Shown: in pieces, positions 9,161 to 18,481 of the stretch | Numbering within the stretch: position 1 is the first letter of the stretch | How the letters are laid out: each line of letters opens with the position of its first letter | Source of the DNA: Marinilabiliales bacterium | Lineage (GTDB): Bacteria > Bacteroidota > Bacteroidia > Bacteroidales > SZUA-534 | NCBI GenBank assembly: GCA_003512955.1 | Contig: DOTG01000026.1 | Coordinates: forward strand, 470,032 to 534,031 | Direction of reading: 5' to 3' | DNA length: 64,000 bases | Position numbers and translations under genes: made by a program | The notes under the pieces: generated by a model | The model's database searches: none | What the model saw: only the letters and a program-made list of their open reading frames with translations | What the model was told of the DNA's origin: nothing

Positions 9161-11149
9161 ATGCCAATTCCTTCTTTTTTTAAATGGGGCATGCTTGTAA
9201 CAACTTTTTACCTGGTTAGCTGCACACAAACCACCTTTGTTGAGATGCCCGATCTTTTTACCGATCACATGGTATTGCAACAAAACGACACGGTCAATAT
9301 CTGGGGGGCCAGCGACCCAAATGTTGAACTGACCATTCAAGGTTCGTGGGGTCCGTCGGTAGTTTGCAAAGCCGACGCCAATGGAAAATGGTTGGCCCAA
9401 TTGCCCACGGCTCCGGCCGGTGGCCCGTATGAATTGACCATCGCATCAGGAAAAATTGTAAAAACGTTTAACGATGTGCTACTGGGCGAAGTTTGGATCT
9501 GCTCCGGGCAGTCGAACATGGAGATGCCCGTATTGGGCAACTGGGCTAAATTGAATAATGCCCGGCAAGAGGCCGCAACGGCCAACTATCCGAACATCCG
9601 TTTGTTTACCGTTCAAAAAAATATAGCCTTCAGCCCCATTGATACCATTGCCACCACGGGTTGGATTCCTTGCGATACAAATACGGTAAAAGATTTCTCT
9701 GCTACGGCTTACTTTTTCGGTCGGCACCTACATCAGGAATTAAAAGTTCCCATTGGCCTAATCCACACCTCATGGGGCGGTACCGTGGCCGAAGCCTGGA
9801 CCAGCAAAAATTCGTTGCTCAAACTCGATGATTTTGCCGAACAAGCCCGACAAATTAGCCAACTAGCCGCTTCGCGCGACAGTTTAGAAAAGAAGTTTGA
9901 AGCCGACACCAAACAAATGTACCTGGAACAGGCGCAGGCCGATCCCGGTATTCAAGGCGCCGACACTATTTTTGATAACGTGGCTGTGGACGATAAAGAT
10001 TGGATGGCTATTGACTTTCCAAAGCTTTGGGAAGAAACTCAATTAGGTAATTTCGATGGCTCGGCTTGGTTCCGTAAAACCATTAAACTGCCTGCTGATA
10101 TGGCCAACAGTGAACTTACCCTTTGCTATGCTGCCGTTGACGATTACGATGAGGCTTGGTTTAATGGCGTTAAAGTAGGCGAAAACAAAGTGTGGGGGCA
10201 AAACCGCTCTTACAAAATTCCGGCAGGAGTTGTTAAAGAAGGCGAAAACGTGATCGCCATCCGCATATACGATTACGTGGGAGGCGGTGGTTTTATGGGC
10301 GAAGCCAAAGACTATTATCTGCTTTCAGCAACAGGAAAAACCATGCCCTTGGCCAAAGGTTGGGTAGCCAAAAAAGGATTCGATTTTAAAGACATAAAAA
10401 CCCATCCTGTTTCATTGTCCGATCCAAACCAGCCCACCGTGTTGTTCAATGCCATGATTTATCCATTGCTACCATACACAATTAGTGGAGCCATATGGTA
10501 TCAGGGCGAAAGCAACGCTGGAAGAGCTTATCAATACCGTCAACTGTTCAAAACCATGATTACCGATTGGCGCGAACAATGGAACCAGGGCGATTTTCCG
10601 TTCCTCTTTGTACAATTGGCCAATTTCCAGCCACGAAATACCGAACCTATGGAAGACTCGTGGGCTGAATTACGCGAAGCACAGACCATGGCTCTGGAAT
10701 TGCCCAATACCGGAATGGCTGTTACCATTGACATTGGCGATGCCCTGGATATTCACCCCGGAAACAAGCAAGATGTAGGGAAACGTTTGGCATTAAATGC
10801 TTTAGCAAAAACATACCAAATGAATGTCCCCTTTATGGGTCCTTTGTATAAAAACTACGAAGTAAAAGGTCCCACCATGGTTTTGTCGTTTGATTATGTG
10901 CATGAGGGTTTATCCATTGCCAACGGGAAAGAATTGAGAGGATTTACCATTGCCGGAGCCGATTCGGTTTTCCATTGGGCAAAAGCGGAAATTGTCGATA
11001 ATAAAGTAACCGTTTCCTGCAAAAAAGTCAACGAACCCAAAGCGGTACGTTATGCCTGGTCAATCAACCCGGAATGTAACCTCACAAATTCAGCAGGATT
11101 ACCTGCTTCTCCATTCCGAACAGATAACTGGAAAGGTATTACAGAATAA
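9161..11149 (+). CDS. SASA-family (sialate O-acetylesterase-like) carbohydrate acetylesterase lipoprotein
   Basis: Lipoprotein with lipobox LVSC (Cys21). It matches the sialate O-acetylesterase/SASA family: the nucleophile Ser118 lies in WICSGQSNMEM, GLIHTSWGGTVAEAW follows near 200, and IWYQGESNAG near 445. Between these blocks, ~270-390, sits a galactose-binding/GH2 jelly-roll insert (FDGSAWFRKTIKLP ... YDEAWFNGVKVGE), usual for this family. Despite the name, members in plant-polysaccharide loci act on acetylated xylan or mannan, and the context supports an acetylmannan esterase here. The gene follows the CE2 gene by 93 bases and ends at a strong terminator, so it closes the first mannan operon. 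Confidence 0.87.
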   Translation: MPIPSFFKWGMLVTTFYLVSCTQTTFVEMPDLFTDHMVLQQNDTVNIWGASDPNVELTIQGSWGPSVVCKADANGKWLAQLPTAPAGGPYELTIASGKIVKTFNDVLLGEVWICSGQSNMEMPVLGNWAKLNNARQEAATANYPNIRLFTVQKNIAFSPIDTIATTGWIPCDTNTVKDFSATAYFFGRHLHQELKVPIGLIHTSWGGTVAEAWTSKNSLLKLDDFAEQARQISQLAASRDSLEKKFEADTKQMYLEQAQADPGIQGADTIFDNVAVDDKDWMAIDFPKLWEETQLGNFDGSAWFRKTIKLPADMANSELTLCYAAVDDYDEAWFNGVKVGENKVWGQNRSYKIPAGVVKEGENVIAIRIYDYVGGGGFMGEAKDYYLLSATGKTMPLAKGWVAKKGFDFKDIKTHPVSLSDPNQPTVLFNAMIYPLLPYTISGAIWYQGESNAGRAYQYRQLFKTMITDWREQWNQGDFPFLFVQLANFQPRNTEPMEDSWAELREAQTMALELPNTGMAVTIDIGDALDIHPGNKQDVGKRLALNALAKTYQMNVPFMGPLYKNYEVKGPTMVLSFDYVHEGLSIANGKELRGFTIAGADSVFHWAKAEIVDNKVTVSCKKVNEPKAVRYAWSINPECNLTNSAGLPASPFRTDNWKGITE

Positions 11150-11163
11150 CATTTTCAACAATG

Positions 11164-11207
11164 AACACCGATTTGCATCTAAACCAAAGAACAAATCGGT
11201 GTTTTTT
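11164..11207 (+). terminator. Intrinsic terminator between SASA esterase and GH3 genes
   Basis: An 11-bp perfect stem (AACACCGATTT at 11164-11174, its complement at 11193-11203) is followed by a run of T. It splits the glycoside cluster into two transcripts; I could not find a clear TAnnTTTG promoter in the 90 bases before the GH3 gene. Confidence 0.88.
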
Positions 11208-11297
11208 ATTTGTAAACACGGGCCTGCGTAAGATGCCGATAACCAAAAGGGTGAAAACTCACTTAACCAAATATCTGATACTTTAAATAAAATACCG

Positions 11298-13604
11298 ATG
11301 AAACCTGCACGGACGAATTCCATTTTTCTCCTTTTTATGTTGACAGTAAGTTGCCAGCCCATCCAAAAAGAGAAAACCGCCATCTTTTCAGAAAAAGCCG
11401 AAAAACTGGTCAACAAATTAACCCTGGAAGAAAAGGCGGCTCAGTTAAAAACCTATTCGTTTGCTTTTATAAAACCTTATGTGAGCGAAACCGGCGAGGT
11501 AAATGCCGATAGTCTGAAAAAGTATTTCCCCTACGGCGTAGGTGGATTAAGCATCGAGGGCAATTTAGATCCTGAGGTTTATATGAACGTGGCACAATCC
11601 GTTAACGAATACAATCAAACCACACGCATGGCAATACCCGCCCTGTTTATTGGTGAAGGGTTGCATGGTTATATGGCAATTGGGGCCACCGTCTTTCCAC
11701 AGTCCATTGCTTTAGGTTGCAGTTGGGACCCCGCTCTGTTGGAAAAATGTTATTCGGCGGTCGCACTAGAGGCTTCTGCCCGTGGGGTAAAACAGATTTT
11801 ATCGCCCGTACTCGATTTGGGGCGCGAACCACGATTTGGCCGCAACGAAGAAATGTTCAGCGAAGATGCCTATCTGGCTGGCGAATATGCCAAAGCTGCT
11901 GTTTGGGGATTTCAGGGACGCGAAGGCATGCCCGACAGCAACCACGTAGCCGCCACCTTAAAACATTTTGTGGGTCATGGGATTCCCGAAGGCGGTAGAA
12001 ATGTAGCTCCGGTAAATCTCTCGAAATACGATCTGATGAACGAACATTTGATGCCTTTTGCCAAAGGTGTTGAAGCCGGTGTTTTAAGCATCATGCCCTC
12101 GTATAACGAAATGAATGGCGTACCCAACCATGCCAGCCGGTGGCTTTTACACGATATTTTACATGATGAATTGGGATTCTCGGGGTTGATAACTTCCGAC
12201 CAAAACGCGCTGGACGAAATGCACCGGACACAATTATTTGCGCCCTCGTTTGCCGATGCTGCAAAACTGGCTATCGAAAATGGGGTGGATGTCGATCTCC
12301 GATACACCTATGGAGCTTACGATGAACTGGTTTCGCTGGTAAAAAACGGAAAATTGGACGAAAAACAGATCGACCAATCGGTGAAAAAACTTCTCACCCT
12401 GAAATACCAGTTGGAACTGTTTGACAGCAAACCTTTAGACACAAACCGGATGCTTCAGCTAACCAACTGCAATGCTCATAAAAAACTAGCTTTGGAAGCC
12501 TCCGAAAAATCATTGGTATTGTTAAAAAACCAAAATAACCTTCTCCCGCTCAATGAACAAAAGATAAAAACATTGGCCGTTGTTGGGCCGTTGGCCAAAG
12601 GCGTCCATTACGGAGGATACACTGCCGAACCCAGGTACGATGGTGTTGATGTGCTAGAAGGGATACAAAACATTGCCGAAGGAAAATTTAACGTGCTTTA
12701 TGCCGAAGGCTGTAAAATTGCCAAAGAGGAAAGTTCATTCTGGGGAAACGAAATTCATGCGCCCAATGATCTGGAAGCAGATCAGGAATTGATTGCCGAT
12801 GCAGTGAAAACAGCCCAACAGAGCGATGCAATAGTGTTGGCTCTTGGCGAAACGGTTTCTTTTTGCCGCGAAGCTTGGGGCGAAAACCATTTGGGCGACC
12901 GTGAAAGCTTGGAACTGTTGGGTAGGCAAAATCAACTGGTAGAGGAACTTTTAAAAACCGACAAACCAATCGTGGTTTTGATGTTTGGAGGCCGCCCTCT
13001 GAGTTTTAATTTGGTGGCCGAAAAAGTCCCCTCCATTGTTCAGGTATTTTATCCCGGACAAGAAGGCGGAACAGCTATTGCCGGCATCTTGTTTGGTAAA
13101 GTGAATCCTTCAGGAAAACTTGCCATAACCATTCCCAAATCGGTAGGCCAACTGCCTTGCTATTACAGCCGGAAACCTTCGCGCATGCGCAGTTATATTT
13201 ATTTCGAGGGAAGTGAACCCTTGTTTGCCTTCGGTCATGGGCTTTCCTACACAACTTATAGTTACGGTGAGCTGGCCCTCAGCAAAAACCAAATGACCGC
13301 CAACGATACCATCACCGTGTCGATCCCGGTAACGAATTCAGGCAACCGGCCCGGCGAAGAGGTGGTACAGCTTTATATCCACGACAAATTTAGCTCAGGT
13401 ATCCGGCCTATAAAAGAGTTGAAAGATTTCACCCGTGTAGCTTTGGCTCCTGGCGAAACCAAAACCGTTTTGTTTCAAATCACCAAAGAAAAACTGGAAT
13501 ATTACAATCCCGATCTGCAAAAAGTGGTTGAACCTGGTGAGTTCGAGGTTTTTGTAGGTACAAGTTCGGTTTCATTACAAAGCAAACTGTTCACTGTTAA
13601 CTAA
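11298..13604 (+). CDS. GH3 beta-glucosidase/beta-glycosidase lipoprotein
   Basis: Releases terminal beta-linked sugars, probably glucose from glucomannan oligosaccharides. It has a lipoprotein signal with Cys19 (TVSC). The N-terminal GH3 barrel (~35-370) contains GREPRFGRNEE, the TLKHFVGHG substrate loop, and the nucleophile Asp301 in LITSDQNALDE. The alpha/beta domain (~400-630) contains LLKNQNNLLPL and FYPGQEGGTAIAGILFG, and the C-terminal fibronectin III-like domain (~670-768) ends the protein. At 768 residues it has the full three-domain length. It starts a second transcript after a terminator, followed 37 bases later by the GH26 gene. Confidence 0.93.
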   Translation: MKPARTNSIFLLFMLTVSCQPIQKEKTAIFSEKAEKLVNKLTLEEKAAQLKTYSFAFIKPYVSETGEVNADSLKKYFPYGVGGLSIEGNLDPEVYMNVAQSVNEYNQTTRMAIPALFIGEGLHGYMAIGATVFPQSIALGCSWDPALLEKCYSAVALEASARGVKQILSPVLDLGREPRFGRNEEMFSEDAYLAGEYAKAAVWGFQGREGMPDSNHVAATLKHFVGHGIPEGGRNVAPVNLSKYDLMNEHLMPFAKGVEAGVLSIMPSYNEMNGVPNHASRWLLHDILHDELGFSGLITSDQNALDEMHRTQLFAPSFADAAKLAIENGVDVDLRYTYGAYDELVSLVKNGKLDEKQIDQSVKKLLTLKYQLELFDSKPLDTNRMLQLTNCNAHKKLALEASEKSLVLLKNQNNLLPLNEQKIKTLAVVGPLAKGVHYGGYTAEPRYDGVDVLEGIQNIAEGKFNVLYAEGCKIAKEESSFWGNEIHAPNDLEADQELIADAVKTAQQSDAIVLALGETVSFCREAWGENHLGDRESLELLGRQNQLVEELLKTDKPIVVLMFGGRPLSFNLVAEKVPSIVQVFYPGQEGGTAIAGILFGKVNPSGKLAITIPKSVGQLPCYYSRKPSRMRSYIYFEGSEPLFAFGHGLSYTTYSYGELALSKNQMTANDTITVSIPVTNSGNRPGEEVVQLYIHDKFSSGIRPIKELKDFTRVALAPGETKTVLFQITKEKLEYYNPDLQKVVEPGEFEVFVGTSSVSLQSKLFTVN

Positions 13605-13641
13605 TTGAATTTTTATTTAGAAAATACTAAAAGGAAATAAA

Positions 13642-14691
13642 ATGAACAAAAAAATCGGATTTTATTTTGTGTTATTGGCATTTTTTACCGTATTGACAAG
13701 TTGCACGGCACCAAACAAATCAAACCAAGCGGACAATCACAAACCAGTGAACCCAAATGCCACAAAAGAAGCAAAGGAATTACTCAGTTTTATATATAAC
13801 ATTCAGGGAAAGCAGGTACTTACCGGACAGCACAACTATTTGGGCAAAATGTCAGTATTTACCGATTCCATCTACCTTTTAACCGGTAAGTATCCGGCTA
13901 TCTGGGGCTGCGATTATGGTTTTTCCGATTCCACCCACGACATTGATAACATTAAATACCGCCCGCTATTGGTTCCTGAAATTGTAAAACAGCATGAGCG
14001 GGGAAGCATTATAACGCTAACTTATCATCAGGCTAGTCCTTTGGTGGGGGAACCTTGCCAGTTTGTTGGGGGGGTACAAATCAAACTGACCGATGAAGAA
14101 TGGAAAGAACTATTGACCGACGGAACACAAATCAATACTATCTGGAAAACTTACATGGACCAGTTGGCGGCTGAGTTGAAAGTGCTTCAGGGAAAAAACA
14201 TCCCGGTGCTTTTCCGTCCGTACCACGAGATGAACGGCAAATGGTTCTGGTGGGGCGGCCACGGCGGCGAAGACGGGTTTCCGGCTTTATGGAAAATGCT
14301 GTATCATTATTACACCAATCATCATCAGTTGAACAACCTGATTTGGGTCTGGAGCCCCGACAAACCCTGGCATGGACTGAAAGAATATTACCCGGGCGAT
14401 GATTTTGTCGATATTGTTTCGATGGACATTTATCCCGAAAAAGACACCAATGTAGTTTTTAGGCAAGAATGGTACAATGAAATAAAAACACTCGCCGGCA
14501 GTCGTCCGTTTGCCATTGGAGAATGCAGCAAAATGCCCGGCCTAAAAGAAATGGAAACACAACCGGGTTATGGCTGGTTCATGCTTTGGAGCGATTTAGG
14601 CTACAAATCGAATTCAATTGAAGAACTGATTAAGGTTTTTAACTCCGACAAATGCTTAACCGCCGATGAACTTTTAAATCTTAAAAAATAA
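13642..14691 (+). CDS. GH26 beta-mannanase lipoprotein
   Basis: Lipoprotein (lipobox LTSC, Cys21) with a complete GH26 domain: GKQVLTGQHNY near 50, the acid/base Glu196 in RPYHEMNGKWFWWG, DIVSMDIYP near 255 and the nucleophile Glu294 in AIGECSKMP. GH26 enzymes of Bacteroidota cut beta-1,4-mannan to mannobiose or short oligosaccharides, feeding the 2-epimerase encoded upstream. Having both GH5_7 and GH26 mannanases with GH27 and acetylesterases is the expected toolkit for galactoglucomannan. It is the last gene of the carbohydrate region; no transporter follows. Confidence 0.93.
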   Translation: MNKKIGFYFVLLAFFTVLTSCTAPNKSNQADNHKPVNPNATKEAKELLSFIYNIQGKQVLTGQHNYLGKMSVFTDSIYLLTGKYPAIWGCDYGFSDSTHDIDNIKYRPLLVPEIVKQHERGSIITLTYHQASPLVGEPCQFVGGVQIKLTDEEWKELLTDGTQINTIWKTYMDQLAAELKVLQGKNIPVLFRPYHEMNGKWFWWGGHGGEDGFPALWKMLYHYYTNHHQLNNLIWVWSPDKPWHGLKEYYPGDDFVDIVSMDIYPEKDTNVVFRQEWYNEIKTLAGSRPFAIGECSKMPGLKEMETQPGYGWFMLWSDLGYKSNSIEELIKVFNSDKCLTADELLNLKK

Positions 14692-14716
14692 GGTAAAAAA
14701 GTTGAATTTCTTAAAA

Positions 14717-14750
14717 CAATAGATCAGTAGATTTTTAGACACAAGACAAA
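14717..14750. repeat. Copy A of a short dispersed intergenic sequence
   Basis: CAATAGATCAGTAGATT followed by GACACAAGACA recurs in similar form at 55303-55339. Both copies are intergenic. Confidence 0.45.
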
Positions 14751-14825
14751 ACATACCTTATTGGAAATCATCACTTAATGTTTTTTACATATAACAGATT
14801 ATCATTTACTTAGAACCTGCTAAAA

Positions 14826-15035
14826 AACTCCGAAAGAGTTGAAGTTGAACGGCAAAGCCCTCACGTAAGTAATAATCACGGGAGTAACCCGTGCCATCTA
14901 CCACAAATACAATATTGACCCCGAAGTGGGTCAGATAATTGAAACCGATTAAATTGAACCCCTTCCGGGTTCATCCCTGATACCACACCCCGCATTGCCA
15001 TACGGGGCTATTCACCTTAAATCCTTTCAGGGTTT
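14826..15035. repeat. Array of six short hairpins in the 14.7-15.5 kb intergenic region
   Basis: Six small palindromes occur in a row at 31-51-base steps: 14826-14840 (AACTC/GAGTT), 14877-14893 (CACGGG/CCCGTG), 14917-14932 (GACCC/GGGTC), 14956-14972 (GAACCC/GGGTTC), 14988-15007 (CCCCG/CGGGG) and 15019-15035 (AAATCC/GGGTTT, with GU pairs). They look like degenerate members of hairpin-rich repeats found between genes in Bacteroidota. No gene is apparent in 14692-15564. Confidence 0.6.
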
Positions 15036-15257
15036 CACCTGCAGGCATTTTTATTGGATTGTTTTGAAAAGCTTGCACCAAAAACATTACAATATGTTAT
15101 AATTCGCATTAAATGTGTTTGTTATTGGGTTCTTAGCAAGCCTATTTATAAAATTTAACGAATTATTATGATAAAGGACTATACCCGGTTTTTACTGCCT
15201 TTTGCCCAATGGATTCATTACTTCCTGTAATAAAACGTTCTTTTAATCCTATTTTTC

Positions 15258-15287
15258 TTTGGTTTTTTTATTCATTTCATATCTTTG
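15258..15287 (+). promoter_or_regulatory. Bacteroidota-type promoter for mltF
   Basis: TTTG at 15258-15261 and TATCTTTG at 15280-15287 are 18 bases apart, matching the -33/-7 consensus of the Bacteroidota primary sigma factor. Transcription would begin near 15293, giving mltF an unusually long leader of about 270 bases that includes a small TTGATG/CATCAA hairpin and a run of eight C at 15510-15517. Confidence 0.6.
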
Positions 15288-15564
15288 CGCCCTTGAAAAA
15301 GTTTTATACCCAAATAAAAACACTTTACCCAATTTTGATGTTTAAGCATCAACTTAAAAGAAGTAACAATCTGAACAATAATATTATTGATAATAAACAA
15401 CAAAATTTTCTTGGTGTGTCATGTCTTGAAGAATCACAATATCAATCAAATACAAAAACCATAGTTTTTGGAATATCTTTTGTACACCGGGCTACCGAAA
15501 AATTTTAGTCCCCCCCCAGTAAAAAAGATGATGGGGTGTGAAGAAGTAACGCAAAACAACAAGA

Positions 15565-16986
15565 ATGAGTAAAAGAAAGAATTGGTTAGGGATTACTGTG
15601 TGGATGATTTTGATAGTGGTTGGTTTGAGTTCATGCAATAAGCCCAAAGTAGAACCGGAACCTGTTTATGATCTTGCCGAAATCCGTTCCAAAGGAAAAT
15701 TGGTAGCTGTTACCGATTATAATTCATCAAGCTATTTTATCTACAATGGAACCCCAATGGGGTATCAATACGATATGCTTCAAAAGCTCTCCCGCTACCT
15801 TGGGGTGGAACTAGAGATTGTGGTAGAAAACGATTTGAACAAGGCTATCGAAAAACTTCAGAATAACGAATGTGACATTTTGGCAATGGGATTAACCATT
15901 ACCCAGCAACGACAGAAGGAGCTTGCCTTTACCATTCCCATGGGGCAAACCCACCAGGTGTTGGTACAGCGGAAACCAAAAAATTGGCAGGTGATGGCCA
16001 ACTACACCCTCGATAATTTTTTGCTCAAAAATCAGTTGGACCTGGCCGGAAAAACCATCCATGTGATTAACAATTCAGTTTATGTGCAGCGGTTAATGCA
16101 CCTCTCGGATGAAATTGGCGACACCATTCACATTGTAGAAGAACAGGACGCCGATGTAGAACAGCTTATCCAAAAGGTATCAAAAGGAGAAATTGAATTT
16201 ACCGTAGCCGATGAAAATGTGGCCTTGCTGAATCAAACCTATTATCCAAATATTGACATCTCCACACCCATTTCCTTCCCGCAGAACCAGGCCTGGGCTG
16301 TGAATAAAAATGCCACCGAGTTGTTAAAAACAGTAAATGGTTGGTTGCGGATGGTGTTACCTTCCGATTACCATGCCGTTATTTATAACAAGTATTACAA
16401 CGACCCAAAGGCAGCCAAACGAAGCCAAAGCCCCTATTTTTCATTGAATGGGGGAAAGATATCGGTGTACGATAAATACATTCAAAAATATAGCTCACAA
16501 ATTGGTTGGGACTGGCGCTTATTAGCCAGCATGATTTATCAGGAATCGCGCTTTAACCCAAAGGTGGAATCATGGGCAGGAGCCTATGGCCTGATGCAGC
16601 TGATGCCCAACACCGCGGAACGTTTTGGGGCCTCAACCAAATCATCGCCTGAAACCAATATCAAAGCGGGGGTACGCTTTATCCAATGGCTCGATAACCA
16701 ACTAGCCGATTCGGTTCCGGATGCCAACGAACGTGTGAAGTTTGTATTGGCCGCTTACAACATCGGTTTAGGCCATGTGATGGACGCCCGGCGGTTGGCA
16801 CAGGCAAATGGACGGAATCCCAATGTTTGGGAGGGTCAGGTAGGTTACTTCCTTAAAAACAAACACAACCCCAAATACTTTAGCCGCGAATTGGTCAAAT
16901 TTGGAACCTGCCGTGGGGAATTAGCCTGCGATTACGTGGACGATGTGCTACGCCGGTATCAGGTGTACCAAAGCATCATTGAATAA
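15565..16986 (+). CDS. mltF: Membrane-bound lytic transglycosylase F
   Basis: Cuts peptidoglycan glycan strands with formation of 1,6-anhydromuramic ends. A lipoprotein signal (LSSC, Cys24) is followed by a periplasmic substrate-binding-protein type 3 domain (~40-280, beginning IRSKGKLVAVTDYN) and a C-terminal SLT domain (~300-450) with catalytic Glu327 in YQESRFNP, then AYGLMQLMP and LAAYNIGLGHV. This order is the MltF architecture, with normal length. The gene stands alone between a long leader and a terminator overlapping its last codons. Confidence 0.93.
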   Translation: MSKRKNWLGITVWMILIVVGLSSCNKPKVEPEPVYDLAEIRSKGKLVAVTDYNSSSYFIYNGTPMGYQYDMLQKLSRYLGVELEIVVENDLNKAIEKLQNNECDILAMGLTITQQRQKELAFTIPMGQTHQVLVQRKPKNWQVMANYTLDNFLLKNQLDLAGKTIHVINNSVYVQRLMHLSDEIGDTIHIVEEQDADVEQLIQKVSKGEIEFTVADENVALLNQTYYPNIDISTPISFPQNQAWAVNKNATELLKTVNGWLRMVLPSDYHAVIYNKYYNDPKAAKRSQSPYFSLNGGKISVYDKYIQKYSSQIGWDWRLLASMIYQESRFNPKVESWAGAYGLMQLMPNTAERFGASTKSSPETNIKAGVRFIQWLDNQLADSVPDANERVKFVLAAYNIGLGHVMDARRLAQANGRNPNVWEGQVGYFLKNKHNPKYFSRELVKFGTCRGELACDYVDDVLRRYQVYQSIIE

Positions 16987-16999
16987 TGATGCTTCTTAT
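16971..16999 (+). terminator. Terminator hairpin overlapping the mltF stop codon
   Basis: A perfect 10-bp stem (AAGCATCATT at 16971-16980, complement at 16985-16994) encloses a 4-base loop that contains the start of the TAA stop, followed by a T-rich stretch. Confidence 0.65.
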
Positions 17000-17422
17000 T
17001 TTACAACCCCCCATTTTTTTGAAAAGCTGCCCCTATCAAAAAAAGAATGCCATGATACAATGAACCCACATCCAGTATTTCCAATGCTGAATTTGGGTTA
17101 AAACGCAAACCTTTACTAATTTTAACATGGTTTTTGATTTTAACAGTTGTTTGTTATTAACATATGAGATCCTGTTATAAAATGTAAAAAAAATGGGAAC
17201 TTTTGAGTGCAAAACATAAAGCAAAACTCATCCTAACATAGCATCGTTGGTTTTTTTATTGGGAATTATTTAATCCAAAAATAAGTTGACATAAATGCGG
17301 CATGTTATGGAAACACCTGAAAAAAAGAAGGGTGTCCATCGTTACCAGATTTGCATTCCATGTTTCGCAAAACCGGAAATAATCCATATTATTGTAATAT
17401 TAAAAAGCCCAACTATTACTAT

Positions 17423-18478
17423 ATGCGATTATTTTTGTTCTCCATTTTTATCAACATCCTCATTTTGCTTGCATTGGAAAAACCAACCTTTGCTCAATCC
17501 TATGTGGCCGATACCCTCACCATAAACTTTTCGAGCGGCATATTGAAAAAATTTCCATCTGTATTAAAAACTCTTGATTTTAGAGATGAAAATCCCCGAT
17601 TTGTTTCCATGTTCGAGAAAAAGAAATTCCTGTTTTTCCCGGTCGATCAGATTGTATTAACACCAAAACCTCTTACTTGTTACTTTGAAAACAATTTGCA
17701 GTTGAACGCGTACCCGGCCTATCAATTGGACATACATGATTTTTATTTACATTACAACGAATCGTGGTTCAACCGGTCAGTAAAATTGAATGCTTACATG
17801 GGATTGTCCAAAATTGATGCCCGGAACGATACCACTTATCTGGGGATCTTTTATTACGAAGAATCAAAAAAATTCAAAAAGAAAGACTCCATCGCGTACT
17901 GTTATAACAACTTGTGGAACCGCTTTGCCAGTGGTTTTTATTCCGATTTATCGGTCATTGTCAGTGACTCGGTTCCGAACCATCAAACAACCAGATATCA
18001 TTTCAGAAAAGGTCAAAAAGCGGCTAAAAAGAATCTCTATATATCTACCGATGTATATTATGGATACACCTTTGGGGGCATCGATGCCGATATTTGGTTT
18101 TCAGAACCTGAAATGACCCAGAAATTTAAACGGAACCCACAGATGTTCCGTTACCTGAATTACGGAAACCGGCAATCGGTAGGGTTTTCGGCCAAAGTGT
18201 CATTATTGAACTACCGGATAAACGACTCCTGGCTTTTTCAAAACAAACATGGGTTCATTTTTGGCTTTAACAAATGGAACGATGTGGATGAAGCCAAACG
18301 CACCTTCGAAGAACTTTTCCTGTTTCAATATGCTCTCTCCCAACGGATTGTTTACAATCCGCTTAATAAAAGCGGGTTTATTTTTGGGGTGGGGCTCATG
18401 GAAGAAGCGAGTTACATCATATATAACGATCCCATTTTTAGTGTTGGGGTTTTATTCAATTGTGCCTATAAATTTTAA
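17423..18478 (+). CDS. Predicted outer-membrane beta-barrel protein, unknown function
   Basis: I do not recognise a family. The start at 17423 is chosen because it gives a clean signal peptide (hydrophobic stretch then PTFAQS, ~25 residues); in-frame upstream ATGs at 17351 and 17360 would add a polar, tyrosine-rich lead. The 351-residue product is rich in aromatic residues and alternating strands, and ends in a terminal Phe (CAYKF), as outer-membrane barrels do. Its stop is 3 bases before the start of a TonB-dependent receptor, so it belongs to the same operon and may be an accessory outer-membrane component. The 436-base stretch before it shows the mltF terminator and no clear promoter. Confidence 0.6.
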   Translation: MRLFLFSIFINILILLALEKPTFAQSYVADTLTINFSSGILKKFPSVLKTLDFRDENPRFVSMFEKKKFLFFPVDQIVLTPKPLTCYFENNLQLNAYPAYQLDIHDFYLHYNESWFNRSVKLNAYMGLSKIDARNDTTYLGIFYYEESKKFKKKDSIAYCYNNLWNRFASGFYSDLSVIVSDSVPNHQTTRYHFRKGQKAAKKNLYISTDVYYGYTFGGIDADIWFSEPEMTQKFKRNPQMFRYLNYGNRQSVGFSAKVSLLNYRINDSWLFQNKHGFIFGFNKWNDVDEAKRTFEELFLFQYALSQRIVYNPLNKSGFIFGVGLMEEASYIIYNDPIFSVGVLFNCAYKF

Positions 18479-18481
18479 CCC

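Noticed and set aside
15209..15508. Open frame of 99 codons before mltF
   Set aside because: It spans the TTTG/TATCTTTG promoter, is dominated by Phe/Lys/Asn as AT-rich noncoding DNA gives, and has no recognisable domain.
15288..15564. A riboswitch in the long mltF leader
   Set aside because: Only one small hairpin (TTGATG/CATCAA) is clear, and no known conserved core was recognised.
17036..17224. 62-codon minus-strand frame in the gap after mltF
   Set aside because: Low-complexity, AT-driven composition; no signal peptide or domain.
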